Origin: Bacillota bacterium
GTDB lineage: Bacteria > Bacillota > Limnochordia > Darwinibacteriales > Darwinibacteriaceae
NCBI GenBank assembly: GCA_012799115.1
Contig: JAAZLY010000003.1
Coordinates: 1-6,920 of the forward strand
DNA length: 6,920 nucleotides
Reading direction: 5' to 3'
Within the stretch, counting starts at the first letter, position 1, and every line of letters starts with the position of its first letter. A program made the position numbers and the translations under genes. Below, one piece after another: positions 5,672 through 6,920 of this stretch. The notes beneath the pieces were generated by a model that searched no databases, was not told the origin of the DNA, and saw nothing but the letters and a program-made list of their open reading frames with translations.

Positions 5672-6253
5672 CTAGTTTACCGGTCCAATGGGGAAGATGT
5701 CTTTGCCATAGAGTTCGTTTAGGACTTGGGCAAGACCGGTATAAATTGCGGAGAAACCACAAAAGATGCCAACAAAGCCTGCGAATGTCAGCGTTCCAGC
5801 ACTTCCCGTGAAGTTACCGAGGGCTAAGAGCCAGAAGAGTGCTGTGAGGGACGCGAACACTACTTGAAGTGCCTTGCTAATGCGAAGTGTTCCAATGAAT
5901 AGGGCTAGAGTAAATAGACCCCACATGAAGAGATAGCAGGCCATTGCGGTGCTGCTAGTTGCCACTGTCCAGCCTATTTCAGGCATAACCAAGAGACCAA
6001 CGAAGGAAAGCCAGAAAAGTCCGTAAGAAGTGAAAGCAGTTGTACCAAAGGTGTTGTTCTTTTTCCATTCCATAACGCCAGCAATCACTTGGGCGAGCCC
6101 TCCGTAGAAGATGCCCATGGCGAGGATCATGGAATTGATGGGAAATAAACCGGCATTGTGAATGTTTAGAAGTACCGTAGTCATGCCAAAACCTAAGAGT
6201 CCTAAAGGGGCTGGGTTTGCTGTTTGATCCTTTAGACGAATTTCTTGTTGCAT
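5672..6253 (-). CDS. satP: Acetate/succinate transporter SatP (GPR1/FUN34/YaaH family)
   Basis: This 193-residue inner-membrane protein should move acetate and succinate, probably with protons, across the cytoplasmic membrane; relatives form hexameric acetate channels. The family signature NPAPLGL is at residues 13-19, followed by GFGMTTVLLNIHNAG. FYGGLAQVIAGVMEWKKNNT, TFGTTAFTSYGLFWLS and AIYTGLAQVLNELYG match Escherichia coli SatP closely as I remember it. Six transmembrane helices can be counted and the length is typical (E. coli 188). The ATG at 6253 follows GGAGGG with a 10-base gap; the in-frame ATG at 6271 lies ahead of that site and is unlikely. The gene stands alone with its own promoter and terminator, and is divergent from the HAD gene. 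Uptake or export during acetate metabolism cannot be told apart from sequence. Confidence 0.94.
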   Translation of the reverse strand: MQQEIRLKDQTANPAPLGLLGFGMTTVLLNIHNAGLFPINSMILAMGIFYGGLAQVIAGVMEWKKNNTFGTTAFTSYGLFWLSFVGLLVMPEIGWTVATSSTAMACYLFMWGLFTLALFIGTLRISKALQVVFASLTALFWLLALGNFTGSAGTLTFAGFVGIFCGFSAIYTGLAQVLNELYGKDIFPIGPVN

Positions 6254-6304
6254 AGTAAGTAGTCCCTCCATTTGTTCAATGTTTTCTGCCCGTATGGCAA
6301 GATC

Positions 6305-6333
6305 ATTATAGCCATGTTCTATACTTTAAGCAA
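6305..6333 (-). promoter_or_regulatory. Sigma-A promoter of satP
   Basis: On the minus strand TTGCTT (6328-6333) and a perfect TATAAT (6305-6310) are spaced by 17 bases in the divergent gap between satP and the HAD gene. Transcription would begin near 6298, giving a leader of about 45 bases. The -35 box is only partly consensus. Confidence 0.65.
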
Positions 6334-6406
6334 TCTATTTCGTGAAGGAAAGTACAAAGTGAATTATAGAGTAAATTACAGTGTTAGATGTGCTAGGAGG
6401 AATTGA

Positions 6407-6920
6407 GTGAAGGCAGTATTGTTTGATCTAGACGGAACATTGCTTCCGATGGATCAGGAAGTGTTTGTAAGCAGATATCTTAAGGAAATCGGTGCGAAGG
6501 GTGCACAACTAGGCTATGGAGCCAAAGAGTTGGTACAGATTGTCCTCAGGGGCTTTGAGGTCATGGTGGCGAATGATGGCACCATGACAAATGAAGAACG
6601 GTTTTGGGAGCTCTTTATGGACACCTATGGTGGTGAACGAGAAAGACACATGGCGGCCTTTGAAGAGTTTTACAACAATGAGTTTGCTCGGGTGGCAGAG
6701 GGAACGAACCCGACGCCCCTATCGAATGAAGCGATACAAGTTCTCAAGAAAAAGGGTTACATTCTTGTGTTAGCTACCAATCCAGTGTTCCCACGGGTGG
6801 CTACTGTGGAGCGGATGCGCTGGGCTGGCCTTGACCCCAAGGATTTTGACTTGGTTACGACCTATGAGAACTCCCGCTTTGCCAAGCCGCATTTGGATTA
6901 TTACAGGGAGATCCTGACCA
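6407..6920 (+). CDS. HAD-superfamily hydrolase, 3' end outside the window
   Basis: These are the first 171 residues of a cytosolic haloacid dehalogenase-type hydrolase, most likely a phosphatase acting on a small phosphorylated metabolite; the substrate is unknown. Motif I is FDLDGTLLP with Asp7 as expected nucleophile and Asp9 as acid/base. A helical cap with several aromatic and charged stretches follows (roughly residues 16-105). Motif II is VLATNP, where the Thr would bind phosphate. Motif III is RFAKPHLDYY, with the conserved Lys before Pro. The motif IV acidic pair lies beyond the window end. The GTG start is six bases after a perfect AGGAGG (6395-6400). I saw no clear promoter in the 150-base gap on this strand; TATAGA at 6365 lacks a matching -35. 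Confidence 0.92.
   Translation, partial: MKAVLFDLDGTLLPMDQEVFVSRYLKEIGAKGAQLGYGAKELVQIVLRGFEVMVANDGTMTNEERFWELFMDTYGGERERHMAAFEEFYNNEFARVAEGTNPTPLSNEAIQVLKKKGYILVLATNPVFPRVATVERMRWAGLDPKDFDLVTTYENSRFAKPHLDYYREILT

Overview
The window most likely comes from a low- to mid-GC, endospore-forming bacterium of the Bacillota (Firmicutes). The evidence is strong AGGAGG-type ribosome binding sites ahead of almost every gene, GTG starts mixed with ATG, several hairpin-plus-U-tract terminators, and a YheC/YheD-type ATP-grasp gene, a family tied to the endospore coat in Bacillus. The first gene encodes a secreted solute-binding protein without a lipobox. That is unusual for a single-membrane Firmicute and could fit a deep-branching or double-membrane lineage, but this is inference. 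No rRNA, tRNA, CRISPR array, insertion sequence or phage gene was seen.

Layout, left to right. (1) Positions 1-704, minus: the 5' part of a family-5 (peptide/nickel-type) ABC transporter substrate-binding protein, cut by the window edge. It seems to lack the usual N-terminal lobe. A likely promoter lies at 830-858. (2) Positions 974-1987, minus: a short YheC/YheD-family ATP-grasp protein. (3) Positions 2120-2386, plus and divergent from it: an unrecognised 88-residue protein, closed by a strong terminator at 2401-2429. (4) Positions 2492-3034, plus: a RimJ/RimL-type GNAT acetyltransferase. (5) Positions 3080-4276, minus and convergent with the acetyltransferase: methionine gamma-lyase, with its own sigma-A-type promoter and a terminator between the two genes. 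(6) Positions 4421-5621, plus: a two-gene operon of a six-helix membrane protein (DUF7010-like) and a DUF1028 Ntn-hydrolase-type protein, separated by one base. (7) Positions 5672-6253, minus and convergent with that operon: a SatP/YaaH acetate-succinate transporter with its own promoter and terminator. (8) From 6407 to the window end, plus: a HAD-superfamily hydrolase, cut off before its last motif.

Most genes are single units in alternating orientations, with terminators between convergent pairs and promoters in divergent gaps. This looks like ordinary metabolic and housekeeping chromosome rather than one dedicated system. Methionine gamma-lyase (releasing ammonia, methanethiol and 2-oxobutyrate), SatP (small carboxylate movement), the peptide-type binding protein and the HAD phosphatase would suit an organism that ferments amino acids and organic acids, but nothing here shows they act together. 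The parts most worth a second look are the lobe-less, non-lipidated binding protein, the unknown 88-residue gene beside the YheC/D gene, and the tightly coupled DUF7010-DUF1028 pair.
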